DNA of 64,000 nucleotides from Fragum whitleyi (GCA_948146395.1 OX411543.1:28287558-28351557), one strand, 5' to 3'. Shown: positions 12,601-22,172, counted from the first letter of the stretch. Notes: generated by a model not told the origin, from the sequence alone. Program-made: numbers and translations.

Positions 12601-15600
12601 TTAGGCCCTTTTCCCTTTAATTTGAGGTGAATTAAATCATATTAATTTAAAAATTTATAAATTTAATCATATAAATGATTGTTTAGAGGAAATTCATCTC
12701 AGATTGGAGAAGAAGTCTCAAAAGTTCCCTACAATTTTGGCATTTGTAGTTGGATTGCTAACTAAAAATGTAGGGGTTATGCTATTATTAGAGGAAATAT
12801 AATTAACATTGTGCATGTGAAGAAAATGTAGAAACATTTCTTTTTTCAAAGAAAGGAAGAAGTCTTGAGTGCATGTGGCTTTTTTAAGGAAATAATAATA
12901 ATATGTATATTATCACAAATATAAACTGTATAATATTTATTCCCAATTAGATTAGATATATTTACTTTGGACGTGCATGAAACTTTAATGATATGAATAG
13001 AAATTCTTTGATATGAATAGAAATTCTTTTCTAGGATACCTAGGATACAACTCAGTATAAAACAAAATTATTTTTCCTTTTAGATTCGATTTGGTCTTGC
13101 ATTCTGATCATATTCCTGTTTTTAAGGGCACTATCATAAAAATTATGTAGGAGAAATAAAGATCTGTATGTGGACTTGCATTTATTTGTAATAAAATGAG
13201 CCCTGCATGTAGGCTGCAAAAAAATTGCAAATGTTTAGAAATAGTATTACATGTGATTGCATGTAAGCAGGATGTCATTTCTCAAAAGTTTCTCGAAAAT
13301 TAAAACATTTCCCTTCAAATGTAGGACAGACTTGACACCTGTATAGAAACAACATTTTGATCACCAACCAATGAAACCATGTTACTCTTTCCTGTGCAGC
13401 CCCTGAATTTTACATCCCTGTTACTTGATATTCGAAAAAAATATTGTGGAAAAAGAAAAATGTTCTCCTTTTTCAATGACATTTACTACTATATATGATA
13501 GTTTGTATTCACATTCATGATTGCAACTGCTTTAAATTGAGTCTATGTGTGACATTTCCAACAATTTCATGTGTGTGTGACGGATATACATTGAGCAGCC
13601 ATACATTGCATTAAGATTAATTTTTGGTTGTGGACAGCAACTCTAGTTCCATCGCCTTATAAAAGCACATTTGCCTTATAAAAGCACATTGAGTGCCTTG
13701 TGAAGACTCTGGTCAGACTGTGCGGCTGCACAGGCTGATCTGAGTCTTAATGTAGCGCACATTTGAAATGGTTGGAAATGTCATGCACAGACTCAATTGT
13801 CTTCTGAAACCTCTTTAGATATAGACCTTCAAACTTTCAAAAAACAAGAAAGAGTTAACATATGTGTCGAAGATAAACAATCTGTTCCTTGACAGATTAC
13901 AGGGTTGATTTGGTGGTGATTTTTCAATTCCATGTTGAGAATAGTAGTGTTAGTGTCAGACATAGCTTGCATGTTTTGTTTTCAGAACATGAATGACCTT
14001 GTATCCCTCAGGGGTCAATGTATTCATTTTTAGCTCCACTGGCTGAAAGCCACTGGGGCTATTGTCATGATGTTGTGTCCGTCGTGCGTCCGTCCATGCG
14101 TCAGTGCGTCTGTTCGTAAACTTTTTAGCTCACCTGAGCACATCGTGCTCAAGGTGAGCTTTTGTGATCATTGAATGTCCGTCGTCCGTCGTGCGGTGTG
14201 CGTCTTCCGTCGTGCGGTGTGCGTCGTGCGTCGTCAGGCGTCAACAATTTAAGTGTTTACACTCTAGAGGCCACAAATATGATTGAATCTTCATGAAACT
14301 TGGTCAGAATGTTGGTCAGGTTGCAAGGATGAACCCTATCGAAAATGGGAAGGATCCATGCCAAATCACGGGAAAAGGGGCCTTATGACCAATTTTCTTG
14401 TTTACACTCTAGAGACCACAAATATGATCCAATCTTCATGAAACTTAGTCAGAATGTTGGCCTGGTCACAAGGATGAATCATATAGCAAATGGAAAGGAT
14501 CTATGCCAAATCACGGGAAAAGGAGCCTTAATGACAATTTTCTTGTTTACATCCTAGAGGCCACAAATATGACCCAATCTTCATGAAACTTGGTCAGAAT
14601 GTTGGCCTGGTCATTAGGATGAACCATGTAGATAATGGGAAGGATTCATGCCAAATTACGGGAAAAGGGGCCTTATGACCAATTTTCTTGTTTACACTCT
14701 AAAGACCACAAATATGGCCCAATCTTCATGAAACTTGGTCTGAATGTTGGCCAGGTCACAAGGATGAACCCTATTGAAAATGGGAAGGATCCATGCCATA
14801 TCACGGGAAAAGGAGCCTTATTGACAATTTTCTTGCATACACACTAGAGGCCACAAATATGGCCCAATCTTCATGAAATTTGGTCAGAATGTTGGCCAAG
14901 TAACAAGGATGAACCCTATCAAAAATGGAAAGGATCCAGACTATATCAAGGGAAAAGGTGCCTTAATGATAATTTTCTTTTAAATGCTCTAGAAGCCACA
15001 AATATGGCCCAATCATCATGAAACTTGGTCATAATTTTGGCCAGGTCACAAGGATAAAACCTATTGAAAATTGAAAGGATCCATGCCATATCACGGGAAA
15101 AGGGGCCTTAATGACAATTTTATTGTTTACTTGCTAGAGGCCACAAATATGGCCCAATCTTCATGAAACTTGGTCAGAATATTGGTCAGATCATAAGGAT
15201 GAACGCTATTGAAAATGGGGAAGATCCATGTTATATCACAAGAAAAGGGGTCTTTATGTTTATTTTCTTGTTGTAACTCTAGAGGCTACAAATTTGGTCT
15301 AAACTTCATGAAACTTGGTTTTTTGTAGATATTATCTCCTTTAGGAAATCTGCCTATTTAATTGATGATGTCGGTCAAAGAGACTCAGGGGAGCGATCTA
15401 GGACCATCTTGGTCCTCTTGTTTTTTTTAAAAATCTTCTCCTCAGAAACTACTGGATGAAATTCACCCAAACTTCACTCTCTTTCAAAGTTGTTCAAGAA
15501 ATTCTGATCCAATGAAAAACATGGATTTAATGGGCGTGGCTAATTTCCAAATATGGTAAAAAGTGAGTTTTCTCAAATTCTAATTGATGGATACCAATCA

Positions 15601-18212
15601 AATTTCACATGAGTGATCCTTGGGTGACCCTTTATCAGTCTACAAAAAATTATTGTGATCGGATGAAAAATATCCATTTTATGGGCAGAGGTCAATTCTC
15701 TATATGTTATATAGTGAAAACTTTAAAAATCATTTTCTCAGAATCTAATTGTTGGATATCAACCAAATTTTACATGAATGATCCTTGGATGACCCTTTAT
15801 CAGTCAACCAAAACTATTTGTGATCGTGTGGAAAATATGTATTTTATGGGCGGAGGTCATTTCTCAATATGTTATATAGTGGAAACTTTGAAAATCATTT
15901 CTCAGAATGTTAGTGATGGATATCATTCAAACATTTTTGGTATGATCCTTGGGTGACCCATTATCATTCAGCCAAAAATTATTTTGATTGGATGAAAAAT
16001 ATGTCTTTTATGGGCGGAGGTCATTTCTCTATATGTTAATATAGTTGAAATTTTAAAAACCATTTTCAACATCAGTAGAACCCAAAATATCTAAAAACTT
16101 AGTCTAAACTTTTATTTGCTTTCACAAGAATTTCAAGCCTGTGGAGCGACTCAAGCCATTCATGGCTTTCTAGTTAGCTCTTCTGTTTATGGGTAAAACC
16201 CGAGGTATTGCTTAAGCCTTGGCAGTGTCGTTGTCGTCCTCATTGTGCAAAAACTTAGACATTTTGTGAAACCTCTGGTATAACTCATTATAAGGCATTC
16301 TTTTGACACTTGGCATGCATTCTCAAAAGAGCAACATATACTTTCAGGGTAATAACTCTTGGTGCATTTTGTGGAAATTACGCCCATTTTTTTGGCTTTG
16401 CTCTTATTTTATATATGTTATTCAACTTAAAGGTTAAGAAAAAAAATGTGTATAAATGATACTTGATTTGTTGTTTTATGAAAATACCATATTTCAATCT
16501 TGATCTATTACCACTCAATTGCCTATTATGAAGGACTAAGGCAATTACCTTTGGAAAAGTTTCTGAAAAATGGAGAAATTGATCAGCGACTTTTGAACCC
16601 ATCACCAGTCGACATGCAGAGATTTTTGTCGGTTCAAGTTCAAATAATTCAAAAATACATGTATTTAAGACAAGACTTTAAGTGAATACATTTTAGACCA
16701 TGTTTGTCTTTCGATGGAGAAGACATTGTGGACAATGAAGAGACTGCTTGTTACAAGCCATTTCTTCATTTTCACACTCTTTTCCAAAGCTTTTTTCTTC
16801 TGGGTATCAATAGTAGTATTTTTCTGGGAATTATTTTCAACCATGTCTAATGATTATGGGCCATGTCAATGTAAATTTCTCAGTGTATTTAGAATGATAA
16901 ACTTACTGAATTTTATATTTCTTTTTCAGGAATTATTCTGGACGACATCCTGGGCAGCGTATTTGTGACACCGACACTTCTTCGTGTCGTCAGAGTGTTC
17001 AGGATTGGTCGCGTCCTACGACTCATCAAGGCTGCTAAAGGAATACGAAAGTTGCTGTTTGCACTGATAATTTCCCTCCCTGCCCTGTTTAATATTGGAA
17101 TGCTGTTATTTTTAGTGATGTACATTTATGCAATTATTTGTCTCTCATCGTTTCAAAATTTGAAAATAACTGGAGTTCTTGATGAGGATGTGGTAAACTT
17201 CCGAACTTTCCTCAATAGTTTTATATTATTGTTTCGTCTAACAACGTCGGCTGGGTGGAATGACGTGTTAGAAACTATGTTAATCACTGAGCCAGACTGT
17301 AACGGTACACACTATCAACGAACAGATGGTGTGTGGATTGAGGAATCTCCTGGAAATTGTGGAACTCAGTGGCTGGCTATCCTTGTGCTAGTGTCCTATA
17401 TCATTATTATATTCTTAGTTGTTATCAATATGTTTATAGCTGTGATCTTCGAGAATTTCTCTCAGGCTCATGAACAAGAGGAGGTTGGAATTACAGAGGA
17501 TGATTTTGACATGTTTTATGTGGTGTGGGAGAGATACGATCCTCTTGCCACACAATTTATAAAATACGAACAACTGTCGAACTTTGTGGCAGACCTAGAA
17601 GCTCCGTTAGGTATCCAAAAGCCAAATGAGATAGCTCTTGTATCTTTTGATCTTCCAATAGTCGAAGGTGATAAACTTCATTGTTTGGATGTTCTCATGG
17701 CTCTTGTAAGGTATGTGTTAGGTAATGTTGAGGAAACACCTGAGTCGCGACAACTTGCAGAACAGATGGAAGTACGGTTCCAGTCTGCTTTCCCAACTCG
17801 TGTCAATACAACAAAAACTTCATCAACAATGACACGTAAAAAGGAGGATGTGGCAGCGAAGACTCTACAGAGGGCATGGCGTAGCTGGAAAGCTCAGAAG
17901 CAAATGAAAAACATTGCAACATTGGCTATGCAACAGCAAAATCAAAAGAACCTTGGTGGATCCAGTAGCGAAAATCGTCCAGGTAAACAGTCAAGTTTAC
18001 GTAGCCTGGGCACTAGACTGACAACAGCCCTGAGTAGTTTCTTTAGTTCTCCTCGCCCTAGTAGTGCTATCAGTAGGATAAGTGCAAAAAGTTTATCCCC
18101 ATCTGTATCTGAAACCACTCCAAAAATGAAAGGAAAAGCTCAGAGTGCTCTCGAAGTTCCCAAAGTGTCCGTTCTCTATGGAAATGAAAAGGATGCAGAC
18201 ATTGAATTGTGA
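579..18212 (+). CDS. voltage-gated sodium channel alpha subunit, 3' part (DIII-DIV linker to C-terminus); join 579-689, 9916-10186, 16930-18212
   Basis: Pore-forming subunit of a plasma-membrane Nav channel; it conducts the depolarising sodium current in excitable cells. The visible exons encode 554 residues. In order: the inactivation-gate linker (MFLT, then YYNTIKKLG and KKPQK); DIV S1-S3 ([44 protein letters not shown]); DIV S4 with R/K at every third position ([16 protein letters not shown]); the S4-S5 linker and S5; a P loop TTSAGW whose Ala is the domain-IV residue of the DEKA/DEEA filter; S6 ([12 protein letters not shown]); an EF-hand-like region; and an IQ-like LQRAWRSW segment. Phases agree at both junctions (0, then 1). 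Stop TGA 18210-18212. Domains I-III are outside the window, so I cannot assign Nav1 versus Nav2. Both introns are full of transposons. Confidence 0.93.
1381..1580 (+). mobile_element. MITE with GGGCGTAACT terminus and internal hairpin (right end missing)
   Basis: Shares its left end (GGGCGTAACT, then TACGCAA), the central hairpin (AACTACAGCTT / AAGCTGTAGTT at 1476-1503) and the ATTCATCTTTT block with copies at 47204-47485 and 63522-63785. Those copies end in AGTTACGCCTA, the inverse of the start. This copy loses similarity after about 1580. Confidence 0.6.
2060..2185. mobile_element. palindromic MITE, GCATTCAGGATG family
   Basis: An imperfect inverted repeat about 120 bp long. The left arm has GCATTCAGGATG, ACAGTG and AACTG; the right arm has CAGTTTGCACTGT and CATCTTGAATACAGG. 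The centre carries the complementary GCATGTGCAAAG. A closely related copy lies at 20030-20150, a copy split by another hairpin at 23087-23292, and fragments near 11340 and 19190. Confidence 0.6.
2413..2724 (+). mobile_element. TA-flanked MITE with ACCGTATTT termini
   Basis: The ends are TACCGTATTTCCTCTAATAA and its near inverse TTTATTAGGAAAAATACGGTA, bounded by TA. An inverted, diverged copy is at about 12538-12800, where AGAGGAAATTCATCTCAGATT and AAAGGGAAAAGGGCC are recognisable in the opposite sense. A TA target and these ends suggest a non-autonomous Tc1/mariner-pogo-type element. No coding capacity. Confidence 0.6.
3109..3112. repeat. target site duplication TTAG (left)
   Basis: TTAG directly precedes the TG of the 5' LTR and recurs at 9486-9489 directly after the CA of the 3' LTR. 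Confidence 0.75.
3113..3654 (+). repeat. 5' LTR of the GMR1-like element
   Basis: 542 bp, TG...CA. It contains a TATAAA at 3311-3316 as a probable promoter and an AATAAA at 3589-3594 as a probable polyadenylation signal, about 60 bp before the LTR end. Same length as, and apparently identical in sequence to, 8944-9485. Confidence 0.95.
3658..3675 (+). promoter_or_regulatory. primer binding site, tRNA-Pro type
   Basis: Three bases after the 5' LTR is TGGGGGCTCGTC. It matches the first 12 bases of the tRNA-Pro primer site used by murine gammaretroviruses (complement of the tRNA-Pro 3' end with CCA). The next bases diverge from the vertebrate version, so the primer assignment is probable rather than certain. 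Confidence 0.7.
3850..8667 (+). CDS. Gag-Pol polyprotein with integrase upstream of reverse transcriptase
   Basis: 1605 residues from the ATG at 3850, chosen because it has ACC before it and is the first Met after the primer site; the frame is open further upstream only through LTR sequence. Order by residue: alpha-helical N-terminus; Glu/Arg-rich coiled coil about 78-180; capsid-like Gag domain 184-357; zinc knuckle CX2CX4HX4C at 411-424; aspartic protease DTGA at 497-500; integrase zinc module with H750 and CKSCHTC; integrase core D821, D880, E916 (35 residues between the last two); GPY module 1055-1057; reverse transcriptase with D1279 and YIDD 1339-1342; RNase H starting near D1488; end at DALSRV. 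No frameshift separates Gag from Pol. All catalytic residues are present, so this copy could be active. No chromodomain seen. Confidence 0.93.
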   Translation: MSFDLEKFTHEPSVELLNLGKKPDLLNLAKHYELKEVKSSLRKHEIKNILVQYFVDEDIFDEKALSLIVDVPSVSSSRDLELLKLQQREKELEIEREREERKFQEKQLEIEIERERAQREIEEKERERQFQREKEEREREREREKEEREREEREIEREREREERAFQLRLKELEIQDRANQPRDMYNDHFDVTKHFRLVPQFQENEVDTYFEHFEKVANNLKWPKEQWTLLLQSVLVGKARNIYSQLRTEQSNDYDTVKELILKGYELVPEAYRQQFRSCRKESGQTHVEFARNEEKLFDRWCYSKKIDQNYDNLRQLILIEQFKNCIQSDIKSHLDEKTVETIHEAARLADDYYLTHKNSFVNKAKPASSHPQNKSMSGDSSSMSSQSNSPKPKSTGETNVQNPLSRVHCTFCKKPGHLISECFRLKRKKELSAAKPTGLTSLQPKSQPSFELNSIVKAEPNSDSCMEIFEPFILDGFVSLSGDMCPPTPIKILRDTGASQSLILADVLPFSEKTSSGTSVLIQGVECGVINVPLHKVNLSSDLVTGSVVVGVKHSLPFKGVHLLLGNDLAGDKVVVNPLVTDTPNVGQTDDPILQEIPDLYPSCAVTRGMAKKASLKNSNDIDLTDTFVGQYFNDEIKKSFNLSLPDTQTDSSKFCQSSPRSNDQGHETHSKSKLIQEQQNDPEISKLIDRALPEKEMSQNPVCYYKKNGILMRKWRPFDVPADDDWAVHHQIVVPKSYRHEILSIAHESPMSGHLGVNKTYHKIMTHFFWPGLKSDVSKYCKSCHTCQMVGKPNQVIPKARLQPIPAFDEPFSRIIIDCVGPLPKTKSGSEYLLTIMCASTRFPEAIPLRNIKAKSIIKALVKFFTFVGLPKSVQSDQGSNFMSGIFQQVMHELGIKQYRSSAYHPESQGALERFHQTLKNMIRSYCFDTDKNWDEGIHLLLFAVRESVQESLGFSPFELVFGHSVRGPLTLLKEKFLADDETPLNLLQYVSDFRNKLSRACEVARSNLKSSQSKMKARYDKHSVDRKFEPGDKVLALLPIPGRPLQARYYGPYTIDKKTSDLNYIINTPGRRKNKQMCHVNMLKKYFDRDSSISKPVTVVNTVPQQSNMIESEVSSDFSEKSVPGPPKLENSEILKNLDDKLSHLEPSQREVLKQLINEYKHLFPDIPTRTDKIYHDVIVEDSQPIKQHPYRMNPVKQKALQDEVNYLLENDFIEPSQSNYSSPCILVPKPNGTYRMCTDYRKVNSVTKTDSFPIPRIDDCIDKVGNSKYVTKFDLLKGFWQVPLTDRAKEVSAFATPTGLYQYKVMPFGMKNSPATFQRLVNMVIAGLDGCDAYIDDVIIYTDTWSDHLQRIKQFFDRLSEAKLTVNLGKTEFCHATVTFLGHLVGQGQVKPLESKVNAISEFPVPATKKQLMRFLGMAGYYRKFCKNFSIIAEPLTNLLKKNVKFKWNDNCQVAFDRLKAILKSTPVLLAPDFDKCFKLAVDASDVGIGAVLLQEDDDGIDHPVCNFSKKLNKHQKNYSTIEKECLALILAIQHFEVYLTSATSPIVVFSDHNPLSFLHKLKSKNQRLLRWSLSLQEFDLDVRHIKGKDNIIPDALSRV
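4090..4390 (+). repeat. purine-rich low-complexity stretch coding for the Glu/Arg coiled coil
   Basis: GAAAGAGA-type repeats inside the Gag frame encode alternating ERE/REE runs over about 100 residues. The heptad-like charged pattern predicts a long single helix or coiled coil, probably for Gag multimerisation. The bottom strand is open here only because of this composition. Confidence 0.85.
8668..8943 (+). promoter_or_regulatory. 3' untranslated spacer and polypurine tract of the GMR1-like element
   Basis: AT-rich non-coding spacer after the pol stop. It ends in the purine run AAGGGGGAAAG (8933-8943), immediately before the TG of the 3' LTR, which is the expected plus-strand primer for reverse transcription. 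A pyrimidine-rich stretch CTTTCTTTTTTCTTTC precedes it. Confidence 0.85.
8944..9485 (+). repeat. 3' LTR of the GMR1-like element
   Basis: 542 bp, TG...CA, apparently identical to 3113-3654. TATAAA at 9142-9147 and AATAAA at 9420-9425 lie in the sense direction of the host sodium channel gene. Followed by TTAG (9486-9489). Confidence 0.95.
9490..9915 (+). other. sodium channel intron between the retrotransposon and the DIV exon
   Basis: Contains a fragment of the TTAACCCTTGTCA MITE family at about 9610-9720 (GGTTAACCCTTGTCACACTG, then GCAGTCTGATCTTAG). It ends in the polypyrimidine/CAG acceptor at 9911-9915. Confidence 0.6.
9916..10186 (+). CDS. sodium channel exon: DIV S1 to S3
   Basis: 271 bp between TTTTCAG and GTAAGT, opening with [18 protein letters not shown]. 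It carries S1, S2 and most of S3. The last base begins a split Gly codon completed at 16930. Confidence 0.95.
11415..11450. repeat. (TGTC)n microsatellite
   Basis: About seven uninterrupted TGTC/CTGT units, preceded by a degenerate GTCC variant. Confidence 0.9.
11680..11843. mobile_element. palindromic TTAA-type MITE (GGTAGTGGACC family)
   Basis: About 164-bp imperfect palindrome. Left arm GGCAGTGGACCCGTAATAG, TTCCGCAACATTT and GGTTTCCTAATGA; right arm TCATTAGGAAACC, AAATGTTGC and GGTCCAACCACCTTAA. Other copies: 25947-26099, 27108-27269, 54359-54523, 54729-54880. Where best preserved it is bounded by TTAA, suggesting piggyBac-type mobilisation. Confidence 0.65.
12538..12800 (-). mobile_element. 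TA-flanked MITE, inverted copy of the 2413-2724 element
   Basis: Reads in the reverse sense as the 2413 copy: AAGCTTTTATT, AGGCCCTTTTCCCTTTAATT, TGTTTAGAGGAAATTCATCT, and an end at TATTATTAGAGGAAATA. The centre carries an extra AT-rich stretch. Confidence 0.55.
14030..16176 (-). mobile_element. tandem-core repeat element (CACTGGCTGAAAGCC-hairpin family), interrupted at 14126
   Basis: Inverted copy of the element at 28717-29902. It starts with the terminal hairpin TAGCTCCACTGGCTGAAAGCC / CACTGGGG and a GTCCGTC microsatellite. It resumes after a nested insertion (14126-15421) with CTTCTCCTCAGAAACTACTGG, runs through about four units of roughly 165 bp (ATAGTGAAAACTTT, GGGCAGAGGTCA), and ends GTGGAGCGACTCAAGCCATTC, then CTAGTT. 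Non-coding; open frames across it are by-products of the repeat. Confidence 0.75.
14126..15421 (-). mobile_element. tandem-core repeat element (CTCACCTGAGC-hairpin family), nested
   Basis: Minus-sense copy of the family seen at 33402-34579. It opens with the hairpin TTAGCTCACCTGAGC / GCTCAAGGTGAGCTTTT, then GTCCGTCGTCCGTC microsatellite. About seven 145-bp units follow (CTCTAGAGGCCACAAATATG, TTCATGAAACTTGGTCAGAA), and it closes with GACCATCTTGGTCCTCTTG. Comparison with 29800-29830 shows it inserted in an A/T run of the outer element. Confidence 0.8.
16177..16929 (+). other. sodium channel intron, distal end
   Basis: AT-rich non-coding sequence with no named feature, ending in TTTCTTTTTCAG (acceptor at 16928-16929) before the last exon. 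Confidence 0.6.
16930..18212 (+). CDS. sodium channel terminal exon: DIV S3-S6 and cytoplasmic C-terminus
   Basis: 1283 bp. It completes the split Gly, then [11 protein letters not shown], the S4 sensor, [20 protein letters not shown] (S5), the TTSAGW pore loop, and S6. The acidic EF-hand-like tail begins [20 protein letters not shown], followed by the [15 protein letters not shown] block and an IQ-like segment. The last 100 residues are Ser-rich and not recognisable. The intron position splits S3. Confidence 0.96.
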
Positions 18213-19497
18213 TAGGGGCCTTAATATGATACTTGTTACTTTTATTTATTAAAAAATTGTGAATGAAAGAGGGATTTTTATTGTTATAGCTTCTTTTATC
18301 ACAATTCTAATGAACATTATAAATTTGCTAGTGTATTTAATTGTGATTTGCTGTAACTTTTGAAATGTTCCTACGTCATATGTTCTTGTTGGTATTAATA
18401 CAGTTATCTACATGTAAAACATAATCTAAAAAATGTCTGGATATAAGTTTTGGAGTATATGATATTCATCGACTGTACATATATACACAAGTGAAAATAG
18501 AAATTAACCCATCTCATATAACCCTTTGAGAAATTTCTGCTTTATTCTAAAGCAGACAGCCAAGTCTTAAATCAGACTTCACATTTGTGCAGTCTGATCT
18601 TAGCCTACTCTGTCTGCTTATTGCGGGAATAATTGGATCAAAACATATTGAAATGTTCCAAAAAGAAGGAACAGGAATAAATGGAAATGAAAAGATATAA
18701 GAGATGGTAAATCCTTGATAAACAAATTTAAGAAACTAAAGGAACCCTTGGGTGGATGACATTATTCAATAAGAAATGAACTTGTGTGTGACATTTTCAA
18801 CAATTTGACATTTGTGTGAGTTGCAAGAAGACAGCCAACTAGAAATTTTCATACTACATATAGAAGATTTCCTGATATTCTATGGGTACTTTTAGAAATT
18901 ATAAAAACAAAACATGCTGAGTGAAGACTCTGGTCTGAGTCTTTGCTTGGCAAATATTTGAAAATTGTTGGAAATGTCATGCACTGGCTCAAATATTGTT
19001 TTCGCATTCACTTTCAACAAAATGGTTAATATAACCCAGTATAGTTTAAATTAGTTTCGAAATAAGATGGAGATGAATATCACTGATTTAGTTCTAAATC
19101 CATGTAACCACAGCTTGTATCAAACTGTAGTTACAGCCCTACTTTTAGGATGAAAACATTTGCATAAAATTTTAAAATTGGCACCTCGCTTTGCATGTGT
19201 GCATATGTGCAAAGCAGGGTATCAATTTAAAACATTTGTCAACGTTTTTGTATGCTGAATGCAGGGGTTAGTTTAGAAGTAAAGTAACTATAAAAGTAAT
19301 TAAAAAATTACTTTTAATACCTGAACTATTCTAAGGAATGATGTTGTTGTCAGTATTTTTTAGCCACTTGCCAAAAAACTTGTTTTAACACTGTGATATA
19401 GACTAATTATGTATTATCCAATTACAGCCCAAACTTAGCTTTTCAACATCCCTTAATAGAAAGCTTTGAGGCTAAATATGAAATAAAGGAATAATCA

Positions 19498-19569
19498 ATG
19501 GCTCAGCGTGAAACAGTTGTAACTGCCTATAAATTTATAGGCAGTTACAACTGTTTCATGCTGAGCCAT
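19498..19569. mobile_element. near-perfect hairpin MITE, GGCTCAG family
   Basis: 72-bp palindrome: GGCTCAGCGTGAAACAGTTG then TAACTGCCTATAAA, mirrored by TTTATAGGCAGTTA and CAACTGTTTCATGCTGAGCC. Only one or two mismatches in the stem and almost no loop. Confidence 0.85.
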
Positions 19570-19601
19570 CAAATTGTGCTTCTTAACCGACTTTACAAAC
19601 T

Positions 19602-19657
19602 GATGGCTCAGCACAAAATGTTTTTAACTGCCTATTAACATATAGGCAGTTACAAAG
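19602..19657. mobile_element. hairpin MITE, GGCTCAG family (second arm cut short)
   Basis: GATGGCTCAGCACAAAATG, then AACTGCCTATTAACATATAG and GCAGTTACAAAGGC. The inner stem is intact, but the outer right arm is missing. It lies 33 bp from the copy at 19498-19569. Confidence 0.7.
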
Positions 19658-20029
19658 GCTCTCTGCTGTATCATCGGTTAAGAATCAGTGAAGGATTTTC
19701 CAAAAATGTATCACTACAACCTTGATTTCAGCATTGTTACCCTTGATGTTCAAAGACTTCTGTTTTTCTGTGATATTTCTGGTACTATTTTGAGCTTCAA
19801 ACATGGAATATACAGTCACTTCTAAAAGGAACAACCTACTCAATCAAGGGGAATAACTCTTACTATATTTTTGCACAATAATTTCCCTTTTTGCGAAATA
19901 GAATTTCTATACAGCACCTGACAACTGAGCATTTGCAACCCAAAGCTGTGCTTTTGTTTAACAAAATCTGTGTTTGGAATAAAGGCTGACAGTATAAATC
20001 AGGGTCAAAGAGCATAAATATCAAACCTG

Positions 20030-20150
20030 GCGTTCAGGATGTCAAAACAGTGCAAACTGCTTTACAATTTTAACCTGCTTTGCATGTGCAAAGCAGGGTG
20101 TAATTCGCAAACCGTTTGTACTGTTTGGCATCCTCAACGCTGGGCTGGTG
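20030..20150. mobile_element. palindromic MITE, GCATTCAGGATG family
   Basis: GCGTTCAGGATGTCAAAACA, GTGCAAACTG and CTGCTTTGCATGTGCAAAGC (centre), mirrored by CGTTTGTACTGTTTGGCATC and CTCAACGCTGG. Confidence 0.65.
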
Positions 20151-22105
20151 ATTTTATTGACATATGTGCTGTGAATGAGCTTTGTTTCAAAATTTCAAGT
20201 TTACTCATAAAAATTGTAACAGGGTACATGTACTTAAAAAAAAATTAATAGGGCTTAAGATTTGAATTTTATTAGAGTTGTTTTCTATTAAGGTTTTATG
20301 AATTTATATGGATCATTGTTGATAATAATGTCACTTTTAACTACTATGCATTTAATAAGTGTTTGCTCACACCAGAGGAAGGTAATTTTTTTGGGGTTTG
20401 TTACCTGTGACACATAACACATTATCTGGGAACAGTCTGTGTTAGCTGAGCTGCCTAACAAGGCAAAAGAGTCCATTAATTATATTAAAACTGTTTGTAA
20501 ATGAATGATAGAGGTCCGCATAAGGGGGATAACCCAGTTTTTAAAAACTATATGTTGTACTCATTTGAATCATCTCATCAAGATGATTCCAATAAAGTAC
20601 CCATAACTTCAAATGATTGTTAAGCTAAAACATCAGGTTGATATTTATATTTTGATTTGAAATTCTATTTATTCTACCCCCATGTGTTGCTCTGAGTATA
20701 CTCTTACAAACGTTAATAGAAAATCAACTCAAAATGACTTCATTTCCCAGATTATCTGTTATGCTTGGCAGATCATGTTCATTTTGTTTGTGGCCAGATA
20801 TGCAAAATTGGACTGTCTTTGAAATAAGAAAAGTTTTGACCAAGGACAGGCTGCAAGAATTTTACAGACTGACAAAGGTTCGAGCTGTTGGTTTTTGGCA
20901 GATGTTTATTTTGATTAAATTTGGTCATTATACCTTACTAATTCAAATATTTGATACAATATAATTATTGCAATAAACATGTTGTATTGTGTAATTCTTT
21001 TATACATTATCTGTTTTAAGGACATGTTTTTTTCAAAAATAATGGATAGTCCTTTTTTTTTGACATGGTCACAATTGCTGAGTCATCTCTCATTAATTGG
21101 TTTTCTCTAAACTCTTGTAAGTGCATTTTTCATTTAATGATCTCTACCTACTCAACTTGCACATCATGACAATTTTCGTTTGGATACTGAACAGTTATAT
21201 GTAGTTTGCAAGACATATAGTAGGGGGCATTTTTGTTGAGCTTTGATATAGCTAGATGGTGAGTAATTATAATGTCTTAACTACTGTTTAAATAAGCTTA
21301 AGTTTAGCTATTCATGTTACCCACCAAATGAAATTTCAAATAATGAGAGATCATGTATGATATCTTTCTAGATCAATATCACACTCCAAATCTAAAACTT
21401 AAAGGGTCAGCCCAATACTAATTCCTATAAATATATAGACTCTTACAATAGTCAGGTTGACCCCTGGAAATGAACTTACAACAGTTTTGAACCTACTCCT
21501 CATAAACCATTTACAGCAGCATTGTTGAAATGAAATTAAACAATACATGTTTTAACAATGCATACATGCATTTATTCATGAACTGTATTCTTATCCTTCC
21601 TCACTGTTTATGGAACAACTAAATGACTATTAGCTTGTCTGTTATGATGTTAACAGAGAAAGCCTAAGGTTTTTTTATTGCCTTGATGTCATTATTGTGT
21701 GAAAACTTTGACATTTTGTGATATATCTGGTTCTAAGAAAGTTAATCACTTGAAACTTGGCACACACACTATCAAAATGGCAACCTATACTATCAAGGGG
21801 GATAACTCTAGGTGCATTTTGTTCAAACCATTATGCCCCCTTTTTCAGGTTTAATTTTGTGGCTTTAGCTTTTGAAATGCTGTAAAGGGTGTTTTCTTCA
21901 TGGTTGTTTGATCACATTGTTTCTGTTATCACATTGTTCATGATTTGTCAGTTTATTAAATTGTATATTTCCTCTATGTTCATCCAGTCATATATATATA
22001 TATATGTTTATACCGTCTGCATTTTGGTGTATTTTGTTAATTTGACATTATTTATATAGTTTTATTACTTTTCCTTCTGTGAATACGAATTATAAATGCA
22101 ATTGG

Positions 22106-22172
22106 ATGGCTCAGCATGAAACAGTTGTAACTGCGTAATATGGCAGTTGCAACCATTTCAAGATGGGCAATC
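22106..22172. mobile_element. hairpin MITE, GGCTCAG family (diverged)
   Basis: ATGGCTCAGCATGAAACAGT then TGTAACTGCGTAATATGGCA, GTTGCAACCATTTC. Stem with several mismatches. Confidence 0.65.

Larger units (their letters stand above)
10187..14028 (+). other. sodium channel intron, proximal half
   Basis: Non-coding. Recognisable pieces: a short perfect hairpin at 10862-10900 (TTGAAACTACAGCTT / AAGCTGTAGTTTCAA), a (TGTC)n microsatellite at 11415-11450, a TTAA palindromic MITE at 11680-11843, the inverted TA-flanked MITE at 12538-12800, and a direct repeat of GATATGAATAGAAATTCTTT near 12990-13030. The rest shows nothing I can name. Confidence 0.6.

Noticed and set aside
14345..15956. Repeated small frames ([12 protein letters not shown]..., [12 protein letters not shown]...)
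   Set aside because: They recur with the 145-bp and 165-bp tandem units of non-coding repeat elements and shift frame between units. Peptide similarity follows from DNA repetition.
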